A stretch of 64,000 nucleotides of DNA, from positions 12,090,001 to 12,154,000 of the forward strand of contig OZ176050.1 in the NCBI GenBank assembly GCA_964247055.1, read 5' to 3'. Origin of the DNA: Paragordius varius (lineage: Eukaryota > Nematomorpha). How positions within the stretch are numbered: position 1 is the first letter of the stretch; every line of letters starts with the position of its first letter. Positions 12,914-29,500 of this stretch are shown here, one piece after another. The translations under genes were made by a program, and so were the position numbers. Below the pieces are notes generated by a model. The model saw nothing but the letters and a program-made list of their open reading frames with translations. It was not told the origin of the DNA and searched no databases.

Positions 12914-14559
12914 TGTATGTTGTTGTTGTTGGTTTAAAACCTGTGTCGAATAAGATTTTTTATCGAATCTGAAGAATATAAGAAAGTTAAATAGATAGTT
13001 AGCGTGCCGCTTTTGTTTTTAACGTAGGCGTTAATTACTGTCACCACACGTTATGATAACTTTCTTTTATACATATGTAGTATATGTGGAGAGAAAACAA
13101 TATCAGAAAGTTATTCTTTTACGGTTTATTTCATTATTACTATTGTATAAACAAGACTAATTGTGATGATAAAGAGATGTATTTTGCGACAGAGAGCTCA
13201 GTTGTTAAAATTGTATTGTTTTTCTATTGGGTGCTTTGTAATTATGATGCGTTAAGGAATAAAGATTTTTTTCAACGTTTTTTTCTATAGCTATAGTATT
13301 TCAGATATGGTGCGCGTGTATGACAAACTGGTTGTAACACAAAAATTAAAAAATTAGTTTTAATCTGTTTAATTTTTTTCCTTTTTTTACAACTTTATAA
13401 ATACAAATGTTGTGTGTATGTGTTGTTTAGGTATACATAAGTTTAAGATTATAAAAAATATCAATTAAGGGTGTGTTTATAGAGGATATTCAATGTATAC
13501 TACACATATAACATATACATTGTATTAAATTTTGTCAATATGATGGATAGAGGATGACATAGGGAAAAATTATGTATAACATTGATAATTTTTGCTAATA
13601 GATATTTATTTCACAATTGTTAATTATTGATAGATGTTGAATAACACATTTTCAATTTCTTTTTTCGAATAATGGACAACTTATTTTATCACATAAAATT
13701 GGGAGGGATAATTTACAAAATGTCATTTTAACTTGTAGGAAAAACCAAATTTAAATATTTTATTATGAATAAAAAACAGATGTAAAATAATTTATGGTTA
13801 TTTTTCAAAAAAAATTATAAACATAACCAATTTTTGATGGAATGATAAATGGCAAAAAAAGATAAGAAGGATGATAAAAGGCAGGCTTTAATAAATTTTT
13901 TGTAATTTCAAAACCAAAAATATCTTGAAAATAATAATAATATTATATGCACATATTTATGTTTTTGTACTTAGTAAAAAAAGGGATTCAGTTGGTTGCA
14001 TTATTAGGAATTTTAAGCATGCATGCAATAAACCTTAAGTAAACATTTATTAGTAAATAAATGTTAGCAGAAAATAAATAAACTATTAACTTTATGAATT
14101 TTATAAGAATAAATATTTTTCTCCACGCATGCTATTTTTTTAGTTACTTAATTATTTTTCTATTGTTGTTTATATTACATATACATATAAGTACTAAAAT
14201 CCCCTGAAGATATGTTTTAATGGCAGGCAGGCATTATTCTTTTTTAATTTCGTTTTAAATTTAAGATATATTTAAACATATATTAATTATTTTTAAATGT
14301 GTATATTTTATTTAAATATATTTTCCCACGACCGCCCACACTTTTATGCATTCATAAATGCATTTTAACCGGTCAGATCCCACCTTAGTTATAATATCCA
14401 TAAATTTAAATTTTTTACGCATAAAAATTCTTTATTTTAGATTATATACAGACACGTAATTGTAATCGATACTGAAGAAATAAATATTTGACCGAGAATA
14501 CCTTATAGATTATATACGATTATCTTTAGAGGTGTTCACATAAAATGAAATTAAAAACA
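12914..14559. other. Intergenic, nothing recognised
   Basis: AT-rich DNA upstream of the LRP-like first exon. Short open frames here (for example 13084-13290 on the plus strand) have no codon bias or family resemblance. The promoter of the LRP-like gene would be expected here, but no defined element can be named. Confidence 0.6.
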
Positions 14560-15336
14560 AAGATTCTGCCAGTTAGGCATAAGGTAACGGTTTCACTTAT
14601 AAGAGAAGATAGCAAAAAACGCGCAGACGATTAATTTATTATAGACTCCATTTTGTTCAAATGATATTAAACGACAAGCACTCACAAGTTGAGTCCAAAA
14701 GCTACGTCTTATTTTTATAATTCAAAACTCATGTCGTTGAGCCCGAAAAAGAACATTTGCGACGTGCATTGGGAAAAGGTTTAAAAGATATCGTTTACTA
14801 CAGAAACATATGGTAAACATGTTCTTTCGATTAAGACACGTTAAACATGGTTTTGAAAAATAAAAGGTGTTTCATGTGTCTGGGCGCTCTGGTAGAGAGT
14901 TATTGAATGATATCTCAAACTTAACAACAATTGTCATCAGTTATACATGTACAAAACAATCAATAGATGTCTCATATAGCTTTGGCAAAAATACCCTGTG
15001 TCTGGTGGAGCGATATTGTGTATATAAACTTTTTAAATTCGTTTAAACCGTTAGTATACAACTCTATCGCCAACAAATGATAATATAAACTATGCATTTA
15101 TCGAAAAACGACAAGAATTAGCCAGAAGACATGGCAAGTGATTTTAATACATGCCGATGCTCCGTCTCATACATTAAGGGAAAACTTTGAAATCACTTTG
15201 ATTGGTAATTTTACATCCACTGAACTCTCGTTAATTTCGAAGTTTTCCGTAAAAGGAAATCATATATTTTGGAACAACACTCATATAATTTCTGAGATAT
15301 GGTCGAAATATTTAGAAGCCGATGGACATTCATAAA
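14560..15336 (+). pseudogene. Mariner-family transposase remnant
   Basis: Scattered segments in different frames follow the order of a mariner (D,D34D) transposase. HVSGRSGRELLND near 14875 resembles the SGRP block. PCVWW followed by SDIVYINFL near 14990 resembles the CVWWD..GVVY block. IEKRQELARRHGK near 15100 leads into VILIHADAPSHT near 15140, the catalytic HDNAPSHT block. IWSKYLEADG near 15300 matches the C-terminal block. Frame changes and internal stops show the copy is long dead, and parts between the blocks are missing. Terminal inverted repeats were not located, so the limits are approximate. Confidence 0.7.
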
Positions 15337-15487
15337 TGGAATAAAATAAATAATTTATTATTACATGTTTTTTTGCAAAAGATTTAAACTTATGATACAT
15401 CTGGTATATATAAAAAACCATATCTAACATAAATAAAATATACTAACGAGAGCTATTATTAGCTATTTCGGTATATTAATTGGCTAA

Positions 15488-15655
15488 AAGGGTTTTCAAT
15501 TTACATGTCTGTTGACATCATTTTTATTTTATATAATTGCGATTGGGGAGAGAAATTAATTACAGTGGCGCCTATTGGCAATGAATATCATGTTAGCAAT
15601 AATTTTAACTAAAAATAAGATCTAACACCGTATAGACATGTAAATTAAATCCCTT
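15488..15655. mobile_element. Small MITE with 25-base inverted ends
   Basis: The left end (AAGGGTTTTCAATTTACATG) and the right end read on the other strand (TAAGGGATTTAATTTACATG) match with few differences. The roughly 110-base core is unrelated to the other families here and has no coding capacity. Confidence 0.6.
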
Positions 15656-16622
15656 ATATCCATTTTAAGTACCGAAGGCCAATGATAGCTCTAGATACTG
15701 TATTTTAAAATGTTATAGATAATTCATCTTTAGTCACAGCTACACTATGCGGATAAAGATAGTACATGAATTAACGTACAATAAAGTTGAATAATTAAAT
15801 GGCATGAATTGGAACATGCATTAACTTTTGTTAGAACAGTTTTTTAACCTAATGGAAAAAAACAAAAACGGTTCAACCCTATTTAGAACCGGAATGCAAA
15901 GTAATACTTATATATATTTACTTTTAATTTATTATATGTTTGCACCTTATTTTATATTTTTAATTGTTTTCCTATTTTAAACATTCAAATTATGAAAATA
16001 GCATTGGGAAATATTTTGATAGGTACCATTTCAACAAATAATAGAACTGACCATGTGAACAGGAATTATATGGTCAAAGACCGTGTTTTTTTCTATAATA
16101 ATTGTGTGGCAACGAATCCAACCATTCTCAGTTCCAAATTAGCCAATAAATATAAATTTTTGGTTTATATTTTGTTTAAGGATCTTTTTTGACATGTATT
16201 GTTGTAGAAAAGTCACATCAAATGATTATTTTGTGATACAGATACAAATAATTTTAAAATACATCTAGATATTTACTAAACTCGAGAGTACTAAATCGTT
16301 TATCAGGAATTTTAACGCATAATCCTCTTTCTCGTTAAAGTACAATTTATTTAGTAATATTTTTTTACAATACATATAGGTGAATTTATCATCTATTTTC
16401 ACGAATGGGTATACGGATTCAAAGCCTATATAACTTAAAACAATCAAATATATTAATTGTAAAATATCCCCAAATAATGTTATAACGAAAATTAAGCTGA
16501 AAAACTGAAAAATAAAGAGTGATATGTGAAACCCTTCGTCAATAGTAATCGCTAATTATTGTTTTGCGCTTGTTAGAACTCTTCAGTAAGACATAAATAT
16601 TTGACTTGTGGTTTCACATGTC

Positions 16623-16662
<40 letters not shown>

Positions 16663-16751
16663 AACTTTAATCTTTTGCCTTATTGAAATTGGTATGAAAT
16701 TTTATATAATTTTAGTATTAAAATGAATTTACAATAACAATATTAACCAAC
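15656..16751. other. Intergenic, upstream of LRR gene
   Basis: AT-rich DNA containing an (AT)n tract at 16625-16660, about 90 bases before the LRR gene start. Short frames at 15992-16192 and 16265-16447 look random. No defined promoter element could be recognised. Confidence 0.6.
16625..16660. repeat. (AT)n microsatellite
   Basis: A pure AT run in the likely promoter region of the LRR gene. Confidence 0.95.
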
Positions 16752-18200
16752 ATGTGTAATGATTTTGTTTGTTGCGCAATCATAAGCCTTTACATCATTA
16801 TTGGGAATGGAATATGGAATGGTTATATGGGTGGTGGTGTTAAGGGTCAAACCAAATTTACCCCTGTTATGCTGACACGTTATCGTTTGGAGATTGATTG
16901 TTGTCATGCATTTTATCAGACACTTCGAAACAAAAGTTTGACATGCGTTTGCCAAAATTGTTATTGGGATATGTTTGTGGAAGTTTATAAACTTCAGATC
17001 CGTTGTGAATTTATCCCAGATGGCAAAATCTATGGAATAAATGATGTAACCTATTGGCTCAAACCATATCGGGATGCAGATTTGCTTTTTGATTTTGGGA
17101 CACCCTTTATCATTACATCCTTCATGTATAAACCATTCAAATTTGCTACCAAGAAAATTGATACTTTTAATGAGAACATAGCACGTTTTTTTGGTGAAAC
17201 TACACTTCAAACCGGGATGGCCCAAACAATTTTGGTTGAAAATTTTCAAGGTGTCGACTATCCCTACATGGAAAATTTATATGTAAACGCTTGTCGTATC
17301 GTTAAAGTCCCCCGTTACTTTCTCCGCACTTGTATGTTAAAATTTGCTGATTTCAGCAACAATTTTTTAGAATTTCTGGACATTGATTCTTTCTCTAATT
17401 GCCGATTTTTAGAAGTGCTTCTATTGCACGGCAACAAGTTTACCTCAATAAATGATTTACCAGCCATCATGGATACAATAGTTTTGGGCGTTTACATAAC
17501 TTTGTATAACAACCCTTTGAGGTGCGAATGTGATATGGCAGCCCTGCTTTGTCAATTGCCCGAACAGATTGGGTCCCAAAGTAACATAGATTTTCATCCG
17601 GCTCATAGCCAATACTTTTACTATGCTTTTCCGCGTTTCACGCCGTGTGTTAAAAGCACGCCTGAAACTATGCGTTCCCCCTTTGGTAACACAATGTGTG
17701 ATGTACCAGACACATATGTAGCAGTCTGGGAATCTCACTGCGTTACCGCATATGATAAACAGTATCGAACTTTACCGTTTTGGAATTGTACCATGCCCGC
17801 ACACCGATTCTTAACACCGTTGACTGATATAACGTTTGACGATCAAATTGCAAGGAAAATTAAAGCTTTAGGCGCTAATGTAATGAGCCAAGGCTACTCC
17901 TACGCCCTCCAAAATAAAGTTTCGTTCGATCCTGCAACAAATTCATGCAAAGTTTTTCCAATCCCATCTCTACCCAATTATTATAGTGTGGATGCGAGTG
18001 ACATGTTTACCGTGGAAGAATTTATGCTTAGGCGGGCACTGATCGCTAAGAAAGCAGCTATGAGTCTTTTAATCCATCGTAGTCTATACTTGGCCAAGAC
18101 ATGGATAATACTATTTATATTTTTTGTGTCTGGATTTTTTCTACCATTAATTGTGCTATATGTGCTAACAAGAATATATAAAAAAGTGTTTTTGGTATAA
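16752..18200 (+). CDS. Intronless leucine-rich-repeat membrane protein, 482 aa
   Basis: A single uninterrupted frame of 482 codons, by far the longest here on the plus strand without introns. The N-terminus (VCCAIISLYIIIGNG) is hydrophobic enough for a signal peptide. About three degenerate leucine-rich repeats occupy residues 175-250 (FADFSNNFLEFLDIDSF, VLLLHGNKFTSI). They end in an LRRCT-like cap, NNPLRCECD, near residues 253-261. A second cysteine-containing region follows, then one membrane segment at about 450-473 and a short basic cytoplasmic tail (RIYKKVF). Predicted topology is type I on the cell surface. The repeats resemble LRR adhesion or receptor proteins, but the long ectodomain parts before and after them match no family I know. 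The start is the first ATG of the frame. The lack of introns could mean a retrocopy or a lineage-specific gene. Confidence 0.8.
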   Translation: MCNDFVCCAIISLYIIIGNGIWNGYMGGGVKGQTKFTPVMLTRYRLEIDCCHAFYQTLRNKSLTCVCQNCYWDMFVEVYKLQIRCEFIPDGKIYGINDVTYWLKPYRDADLLFDFGTPFIITSFMYKPFKFATKKIDTFNENIARFFGETTLQTGMAQTILVENFQGVDYPYMENLYVNACRIVKVPRYFLRTCMLKFADFSNNFLEFLDIDSFSNCRFLEVLLLHGNKFTSINDLPAIMDTIVLGVYITLYNNPLRCECDMAALLCQLPEQIGSQSNIDFHPAHSQYFYYAFPRFTPCVKSTPETMRSPFGNTMCDVPDTYVAVWESHCVTAYDKQYRTLPFWNCTMPAHRFLTPLTDITFDDQIARKIKALGANVMSQGYSYALQNKVSFDPATNSCKVFPIPSLPNYYSVDASDMFTVEEFMLRRALIAKKAAMSLLIHRSLYLAKTWIILFIFFVSGFFLPLIVLYVLTRIYKKVFLV

Positions 18201-18238
18201 ATATACAATATATAATTTTTTATTGCTTAGGTTAAAAT

Positions 18239-18244
18239 AATAAA
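18239..18244 (+). promoter_or_regulatory. Candidate poly(A) signal for LRR gene
   Basis: AATAAA lies 39 bases after the LRR stop codon, the expected place for a cleavage signal. The motif is common in AT-rich DNA, so it is only a candidate. Confidence 0.45.
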
Positions 18245-18832
18245 TGGTCCTAACTTTTACTCAATAGCTTCATATTATGAATTCGTGGATTGCTTCATAA
18301 ACGGTAAGTATATATTTTCCGTGCTATGAATCACCAATATACTTAAAATTATAGCGTATTGACAAAAAAATTTTAACTTGAAATTTTTCAGATAGTTGGC
18401 TTAAGGTGTAAATGAAAAATAGCAAATTGGTACAAGCTAAAGCAAAAAATTTAGTTTTATAATAGTGTCAAGCATCACTGTGATCTTGAAATGAGGAATC
18501 CAATTGATAATTATTTTTCAATATAGAGATGAAACACCATTGAAAATGAAATGAAAAACGCTTAAGCATATTCAATCCTCTACATTTAATTTAACTAATA
18601 ATTATGACATATATATTCAAGTTGGTTATAATCATAGAAGCGTTTGGACCAGCTTCTCTGATAATCTTTCCTTTTATCGCACCTTCTCGTACTACTTGCA
18701 ATGAACCCAGAGGCTAATTCAAAAATAAGTGGACCATGACCTGTGAATTTTAAACGTAGAATGGCTGTCATTTATTTGGTGTTTTAACAAAACAAAGTCA
18801 CTATTTTTTGTGTGATAGGTGTATTTAGCATT

Positions 18833-19369
18833 TGACATTCATTTTCATCCTTCGTTTCAAATTGGGGTAGCTGACCCCAGTCCTGTTTAAAATTATATAT
18901 TTCAAAAAATATGGAATAAATTCAAACCATGGCAAACGTTTTCAGTTATATAACATTGATGAATAGAAATATAAAAAAATATATTTTAAAATAATTGATA
19001 TTATTTATTTTAAGCTAAAGTCCAAAGGTAAAAATTTAGTCCACATGACATGTGTGCATTAGCTAATATAGAAATAATAAAATAAACCACTTCTCTGTTT
19101 CTATTAATGTTAAATATGAATTAAATAAGTTAGCTTTAAATTTAGGGTTAAAATCAAATAAACTCGATATTTTGCAAAAATATTGTAATGGCGTCGAAGT
19201 ATTTTAATATGAACTTTGTTTATAACCAAATTTTATTTCCATATTTCGGCTTATTTATATAATTTTTATTAATAGAAGATTAAATATAATTGGATCGTTT
19301 CTTTCAATAGTTTCTCAAAAATATCAACTAAAATACAGTCTGGTTTTAGATACCCCAATTCGAATCAAC
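18833..19369 (+). mobile_element. MITE family B, old copy
   Basis: It shows the family's TTCAAATTGGGGTAG left segment, the GACATGTGTGCA and AAACCACTT interior, and TACCCCAATTCGAATC at the right. The TTAA duplications and outer ends have decayed, so this looks older than the nested copy at 11.4 kb. Confidence 0.75.
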
Positions 19370-21039
19370 ATAGGTAGAGGCTTCCAAAAGCTATTTTATG
19401 TGTTCCATTATATTCGCCTTTAAGAAAATAATGCCTAATACAATTATCAAATTTGCACTCGCTTTCCAAAAAAGTTGCTTAAAAATTAAATTAAGAAATA
19501 TCCTTTTTTGCAAAAGAAGCCAATATATAGGATGGGGCTAAATTTATGGCCAATCCAAAAAGTGGCTTATTATCGGCGATTTATAAAGAAAATATAATAA
19601 TAATTCGAATAGAAATATACATTTCCTCAAAAAATACTTTTTTCACATTTCTGAACATACAGATAACTCAGTGACAAAATTAAAATTCGTAAAAATTTAA
19701 CCAATGTGATTCAAAGTTTTACGGATTCTCGAAGGCTTAAACCTATCATTTGTCACTATTAATCTCGTCAAACTTTCTGTCATCTTTTACGAATAATAGT
19801 ATTTCATGTCCTAAAACAAAAAAATCTATTTGATACTTTGCGTAGGCATAGCCATCTCACAGCGTTGTACAAAACTGTGGGATAATTTTCGAATTTACGG
19901 CGTTTGAATTCTCTGCCACGGATGTGGTAAACTATATCACAACCGTTTTAATTATTATTGAATTGAGTGGTATATCATTTACACGGAAAACCAAGTTTTG
20001 CTGATGAAGAAAGCAGTAAAAGGATAAAATATTATACAAATTATATTTGTTTTTCAAAAGGGAATAAATCTTTTGTTTATTCCAATCATAGAGGGACAGT
20101 CATCTGTGCAGATCGAAACCAATTTTTTTCATATGTATACCATTATTATCGAAAAAAGTGCTAATTATTTCGAGAAAATAAATTTCTTTCGTGGTATATT
20201 GGTAAAATTTTTAAATATTCCTCGTTGATTATGTTGTCGTTGCAAAATCTCACCAAAAGGTCACATTGTCTTTCATTATTGTATTTTTTTATAATTATGT
20301 TGTCCTTACATATAGGGCAGGTAAGGTTTTTACTTTAACGACAAAGAATTTTTCTTCCCATTCTTTTTTAAAGAAGCGATTTTCATGTTTTTTGGCATTA
20401 AATGTCATCCTTTAAATTTATGTTTTAATATTATATAAATTTTATCAAAAAAGGAAGATAATTTGAATTATGCTATAAAAAATAGGTCGAAATTTATTGA
20501 TGTTGATTTGAAAAATATTATATGGGATAAGTTATAAAAAATGATGCAGGATAGCAATGAAAAGATTATGTATATGCAAGTTTGGGTGAAAGGATTGCTC
20601 AAATACAAAAAGGCAATTAAAATTTTAAAATTTAAAAAAATAGTATAAACAACGTGTGCCAAAATTTTGAAATCATTTTAATGTAGGGAAATTTTTCTAC
20701 ATTTCAAATTGGGTAAAAAATAAAAATTACCAAAATTAAATCTAGAGAAAATAAATTAATATTAAATTAAGCAAAAATTCGTCATGCGTATTTTAAAAAT
20801 TCATCAATTAAAAAAATAATTTAACTATCAATATGATCGTAGGGCAATTTCGGCCTGCGGTTTGGTACCATTACCTTAAGGATTAGTCTACCCCTAAGCA
20901 ATTTTAAGGTTTACATATATTACATATCTATCATATTGGGCCAAATTGTAACATATGCATTCTATGGCCTTTAACTCGCATTATTCAAATATTTCTTTTC
21001 AAAAATAAAAAAATGTAAAAAAATCGTCATCCTAAATTA
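19370..21039. other. Intergenic, no gene recognised
   Basis: AT-rich DNA with short frames (19967-20164 plus, 20468-20662 minus) lacking any family resemblance or codon bias. A slightly GC-richer patch at about 20840-20910 was noted, but no feature could be assigned. Confidence 0.55.
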
Positions 21040-21860
21040 TATGCGACAAAAAATTTATAGATATTTGTTAAATCGCTATACTTGGATTTATCAATTAAAT
21101 TTGAATGAGCTATTAAATGTAAGTTTTGAAAATTTCAGCCACTGGATTTAAAAATATCCAAATTTCTGTAGAAAATCAAAGTTTATGTGTTTTTATAAAT
21201 AAAATTTTTTTAAAAATTATATTATAGCGAAAATACATATTTGTATATTTAATAAACGCAAAAATGGTGAGATTATGCTACAAAAAACTAAAAATTTGAT
21301 ATCAACGAGTGAAATTTTGTTAAAGCGCGTTACATACTATTTAGAGTCATAATGGAAACGGTATAAAAACGCTTTGAAATATCATAAAAATTACCAAAAA
21401 AATTTCAGCCCACGAATTTGTTAAATTAAATTTTCGATAGTTCTTCAGCATTAATAAACATATAAAAAGTGTTTTTATAAAATCTTAAAGTGTATTTAAA
21501 CCGCTTCCATCATGACACAAAATAGTATAAAGTGCGCTTCAAAATAATTTTGCTAAAAATAATTTTTTTAAAAATATGCATTACTTTAATATCCAAATTA
21601 TATTGAAATTTTTATCGCGCAACCCCAGCATCTTTGCGCCTATTTAAAGAGTAAAAAAATTTGGGGGTTTCGGAGCTTACATCTAAAAACAATTTTTTGC
21701 GAATATTGTCTTTTTATTTTATATGTAGATTACATATTTTACTACTATTTTTGGACTGAATCCTGGAGTCACTAAAATAAATTTATTTTATAAAAACGCA
21801 AGTTTTTATTTTTTGATATGCAGGATTTACCATATATGTGTAAAAAAATTTTAAATCACT
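21040..21860. mobile_element. Interspersed repeat family G, copy 1
   Basis: It aligns by eye over most of its length with 56270-56930. Shared landmarks in the same order include GCGACAAAA...TTTATA, TAATGGAAACGGTA / TGATGAAAACGGTA, CCATCATG, and the ATTTTTATCGCGC...AGCATTTTGCGC segment. No open frame is present. The ends are not sharply defined. Confidence 0.6.
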
Positions 21861-22019
21861 CATATAAGTCAAAAGCAAAAGATTTATCATAATCCTGATA
21901 CAATTTTCTCTCAGAATATATATATATATATATATATCAGCTTATATTTTGTAGATGCTGTATAATTAGAAATTTATCTGGCCATATGTTTAACATACAT
22001 TCAAATATTTAAATTACCC

Positions 22020-25649
<3,630 letters not shown>

Positions 25650-25662
25650 ATAGTTGCATTAT

Positions 25663-25854
25663 ATATACCATTTACAGTTCAAATTCACCCTTGAACGATT
25701 TAAATTTTTCAGTATTATTATTAATTTTAAACAAAATATTATTTTATAAAATTATATAAAAATATAGGTAATTTTTAATCTTAAAAAACACATAATTTAT
25801 TTGAAGGTGAATTTGAATTGTTCGGGAATGAATTAGAATCGTGAATGGTATATA
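25663..25854. mobile_element. MITE family A, copy 4 (short form)
   Basis: Both ends are present (ATATACCATTTACAGTTC and GTGAATGGTATAT), but about 100 internal bases are missing compared with copy 3. It begins 14 bases after the ribokinase stop codon and may supply its 3' untranslated region. Confidence 0.9.
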
Positions 25855-26196
25855 TTGAATAATCATGTGATTTTGCGAACTAATAAATATTTATTTTATT
25901 TAATCCAGATAATGTTGCTCATACTTAAAGCAAAATATTTTTTACGAGTGGAATTAACTAGTATAATACTATGGGGTTATAATTTAGATAAAATCTAAAA
26001 ATGATATTTAGCGTAAATGTCAGATTTCAATGGTCCAATTTGTTTTAAGGTATTAACTTAAAAACTAGTTATATTATCAACGAGATTAAAAAACAAATAT
26101 TTTGCTGCCAATTATGTTTATTTTTTTAAAGATGCTAACTGTTTAACGAATAACTTTTGATCTTTATTATTATCGGATCCATTGTTTGATCGGAGA

Positions 26197-26208
26197 GGGG
26201 GGGGGGGG
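26197..26208 (+). repeat. G12 homopolymer
   Basis: Twelve consecutive G residues in otherwise AT-rich DNA between the convergent ribokinase and CSPG4-like genes. Confidence 0.95.
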
Positions 26209-26533
26209 CTGGCAACTCAAACCAATTTAATATTTATAAACCCGAATCTAAACAGATACATTAACAAGCGAAATTATAATATATTTTTACAATCATTAAC
26301 CAAAAGGCTATATTTACTTTTGATTTTAGTGGATTTTTTTTGTAAAACATTCGTTTTAACTTTATCTGAATATAGGATGGTAATTAATACTAAAATGAAT
26401 TTATTTCAATTTACATATCAAAAGTGCATTTGTATCTATTTTTTAACAAAATATATTCTATCTGCTATAAAAAAATCACATTTCCAAATCAAACTATTCA
26501 TAGAATTAAATCTTGTGAAATAAATATTGCAAT

Positions 26534-29500
26534 TTAAACCCAAAATTTGTCCGTCACTTGATATCTCAATTGTATTTCGTTTCTCAATCCATTTATTCTG
26601 CAAGGATCTATCACAGAGTTCCCATGATCTTGATTGCTTTGGCCAACAGAGATAGTGGTTCCTGACATTTTGATGGAATTCAACATCAAATCATCACCAT
26701 TAAAATTATTTGGGTATATTAGCGCAGATATATTCTCCATGTGGCTATCCAATTCGGCATTTATGTTACTTGCATTTGATTGAACGGGTGGTGATTTATT
26801 CTCAGTCCCACGAGATTGTACATTATTTTGTGTTTGATAAATATCTCTTATTTTGGGATCATAGATGACATTACCTTCCTTAATCTTTGATTCGGCAGGC
26901 GTATTATTATTTCGTCGACAAACAACATCTATATAGGAGGGGAGCGTTGGTTGAGTACGATTCAAATCGTAAATGCCAAAATTTGCCGATTCATGCTCAT
27001 AAAATTCAAACTTGCCTCTCTCATTGTCCGTTGTTTTAGCCTTTATAAATGTCGGTCGCTTTAGCTGGGACGGTATAATTGTTTTGGGGATACCTGCCAC
27101 TTTTCTTTGGGAATAGCAATCTAATGTTCTGCTATTAATGTTATTATTGTCCTTAGAATCAAATCGTTGTTGTATTACCATCCCGTAATTTGGTTTAACG
27201 TACATTCCTTCATTCATAAGTTTTATTTCATCTAACCGTTTGTTCCCCTGTAAATGGGTGGGAATCGAAGAGTTATGTACGTATTTAGATTTTAGAGGGT
27301 CTGAATAACCCATATTGGGTTTTTGCTGTGCAAAATTTTTATTTTGTTGAATAGCATTTTTCCTGTTTTTTGTTGATAGTGTATAATCATCATCCTGATC
27401 ACATGAGATTACACCCTGTCTTATGTGACATATGGAGGTGGGCGAAGGTAGTCTTTTACCTTGATATGGTCGATAATTACCTTCGTGCCGTTTGCTAGAA
27501 CCGTTGTTATATTTGGCAGAAGACTTTGTTATACGGCTAAATTCAGTTTTATAATGATTTTCCAGCATTTCACACGTTGCACTTTCATTTAGACTTACGA
27601 TAGATTTCGGACTAAGTTTTTCATCTAAGCATAGGGTAGAATTGGTTGGTAAATGAAGCGATTCCTCTAGATTGGATGTTGTTTTGACATTTATCGCTTC
27701 TGATGTCTTATTTGGCAAAACTTTCCAACCATTACGTATGATTGCACCTTTCTTTGAAGCAGTAACCATATTCTTACCGCTATAATGATCAGTCATTTGT
27801 TCGTTTGGCGGAGATTTAGGAACATTACCCGCTGGTATATTATGATTAGTAGGAACATGCACTCCAGCACAATTTGTCGTATTTGCATAAATGTTTGATT
27901 GTTGATGTTGAGAATTGCTTTCCATAAGCAAAGAACTCAAAAGACTCCTCATTTTACCGCTGGTTATGGAATCGCGATTATTGTTGGAAACAATTGAATG
28001 AGCACTTTTTGCCATCATTAAACCTGGTTGCTGTTTTTTGATATGTTCTATCCTAACTTTGTTGGATTTTGAACCGCCCTTGTTCTTTGTAAACTTTCCC
28101 CTTTTATTACCATTATTGTAATAGCAATAGTATGAAGGTTGGTCATCGTTTGATCGGTGGTCTGTAAATTTATTTATCTTATGATTAGTATCTAAATGAT
28201 ACCATTTATTAAACATGAGTATAATTAAGCCAATCAAGGTTAAACTTATGGCCACAAACGATAGGATTATTATAAATAAACGTCGTGGGTTTGAATGTCC
28301 GTTGGTGCCCGTATAACGCTTATACAAAGACTTCTCCAAAAACATTTCATCAATATGATTTGAAATTTTATCATATACATTATTATTATTATCTAAAGTC
28401 TTATTAAGCTGGATGGTATTCGAGATTGCTGTATTGATTTGGGGAGATAGTTTCAAAACTTGAGTAATTTGAGTAGATGTGGTACCCATTTTTGGGGAAG
28501 TTTTATTTTTTATTTGTAATGCATTGGCCGGAATCAAATGGGTAGAAAATCTTTAAGTATAAAATATATCAAATACAAAGTATTAAAATGCAATATTCAC
28601 AATTTTTTGAATAAAACTCATGAGGAAGCATTTAAAATGTGTTTTAGTAATTAAGGAAATTAATTTGCCTTTTTAAATCTAAATACAAATGCATTTTTTA
28701 TGGTGAAAATTTAAAAATTAATCTAATTTTTATTATTTTTGAGGTTTAAAATTATACGGACAAAACTTGAAAATTTAAAGACATTTTTTTTTCAAATAGA
28801 CAACTATACTTTTTTAATCTTGATTTTTTTAAATATAACTAACTCATCGTTTTAAACTACAAAATATAACATATAAATGTCAATTAATAACACAATTAAT
28901 TATGTATTTTACTATTGTAATTAAATCTTTATAATAGAATAAATTAAGGTTTAAAAAAATTTATCTTTTAGAAAAAATTTTCTTTATATTTTTACATTGT
29001 GCCCGTATAATTTCTTTTTACTGTATATTTTTTAAGGTTTGAAATTTATAATTTCAACACATATACTTAATTAATACCAATAAATTTAATTTTATACCAT
29101 TATTTAATGTTCATAACGCTTATTTTATTTTAAAAGGACAAATTTAATAAAAGTTAGATTTTCTAACGCGAATTATTTTGCTCTATCAAAAATAAAGGCC
29201 CCTTTTCTAATTATTATAGACCCTAATTGAAACATGAAATGAATATTATGAATTTCAAAAACTCTAATCGTAAAATTTATTCATTATACAATCTACAATT
29301 CGAATTGACCCTTGAACGATTCATATTAACTCTCGAAAATTTCAAATTCACCCTAAAATAAATTATGTGTTTTATGATTAAAGATCAACTATATATTTTT
29401 AAATGAAATCTATTTATAAAATTAAAATAATACTGAAAAAATAATAAACTATGCCATAAAGATATATTTTATATTAATGATGAGTTATATTAGCCCAAAA

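Noticed and set aside
15562-15590. TACAGTGGCGCC motif resembling a Tc1-type terminus
   Set aside because: No matching inverted end was found nearby, and it sits in the core of another small MITE.
16743-17249. Minus-strand open frame of 168 codons
   Set aside because: It lies opposite the LRR gene and shows no domain; the plus-strand frame covers it completely and has LRR, cap and membrane segment.
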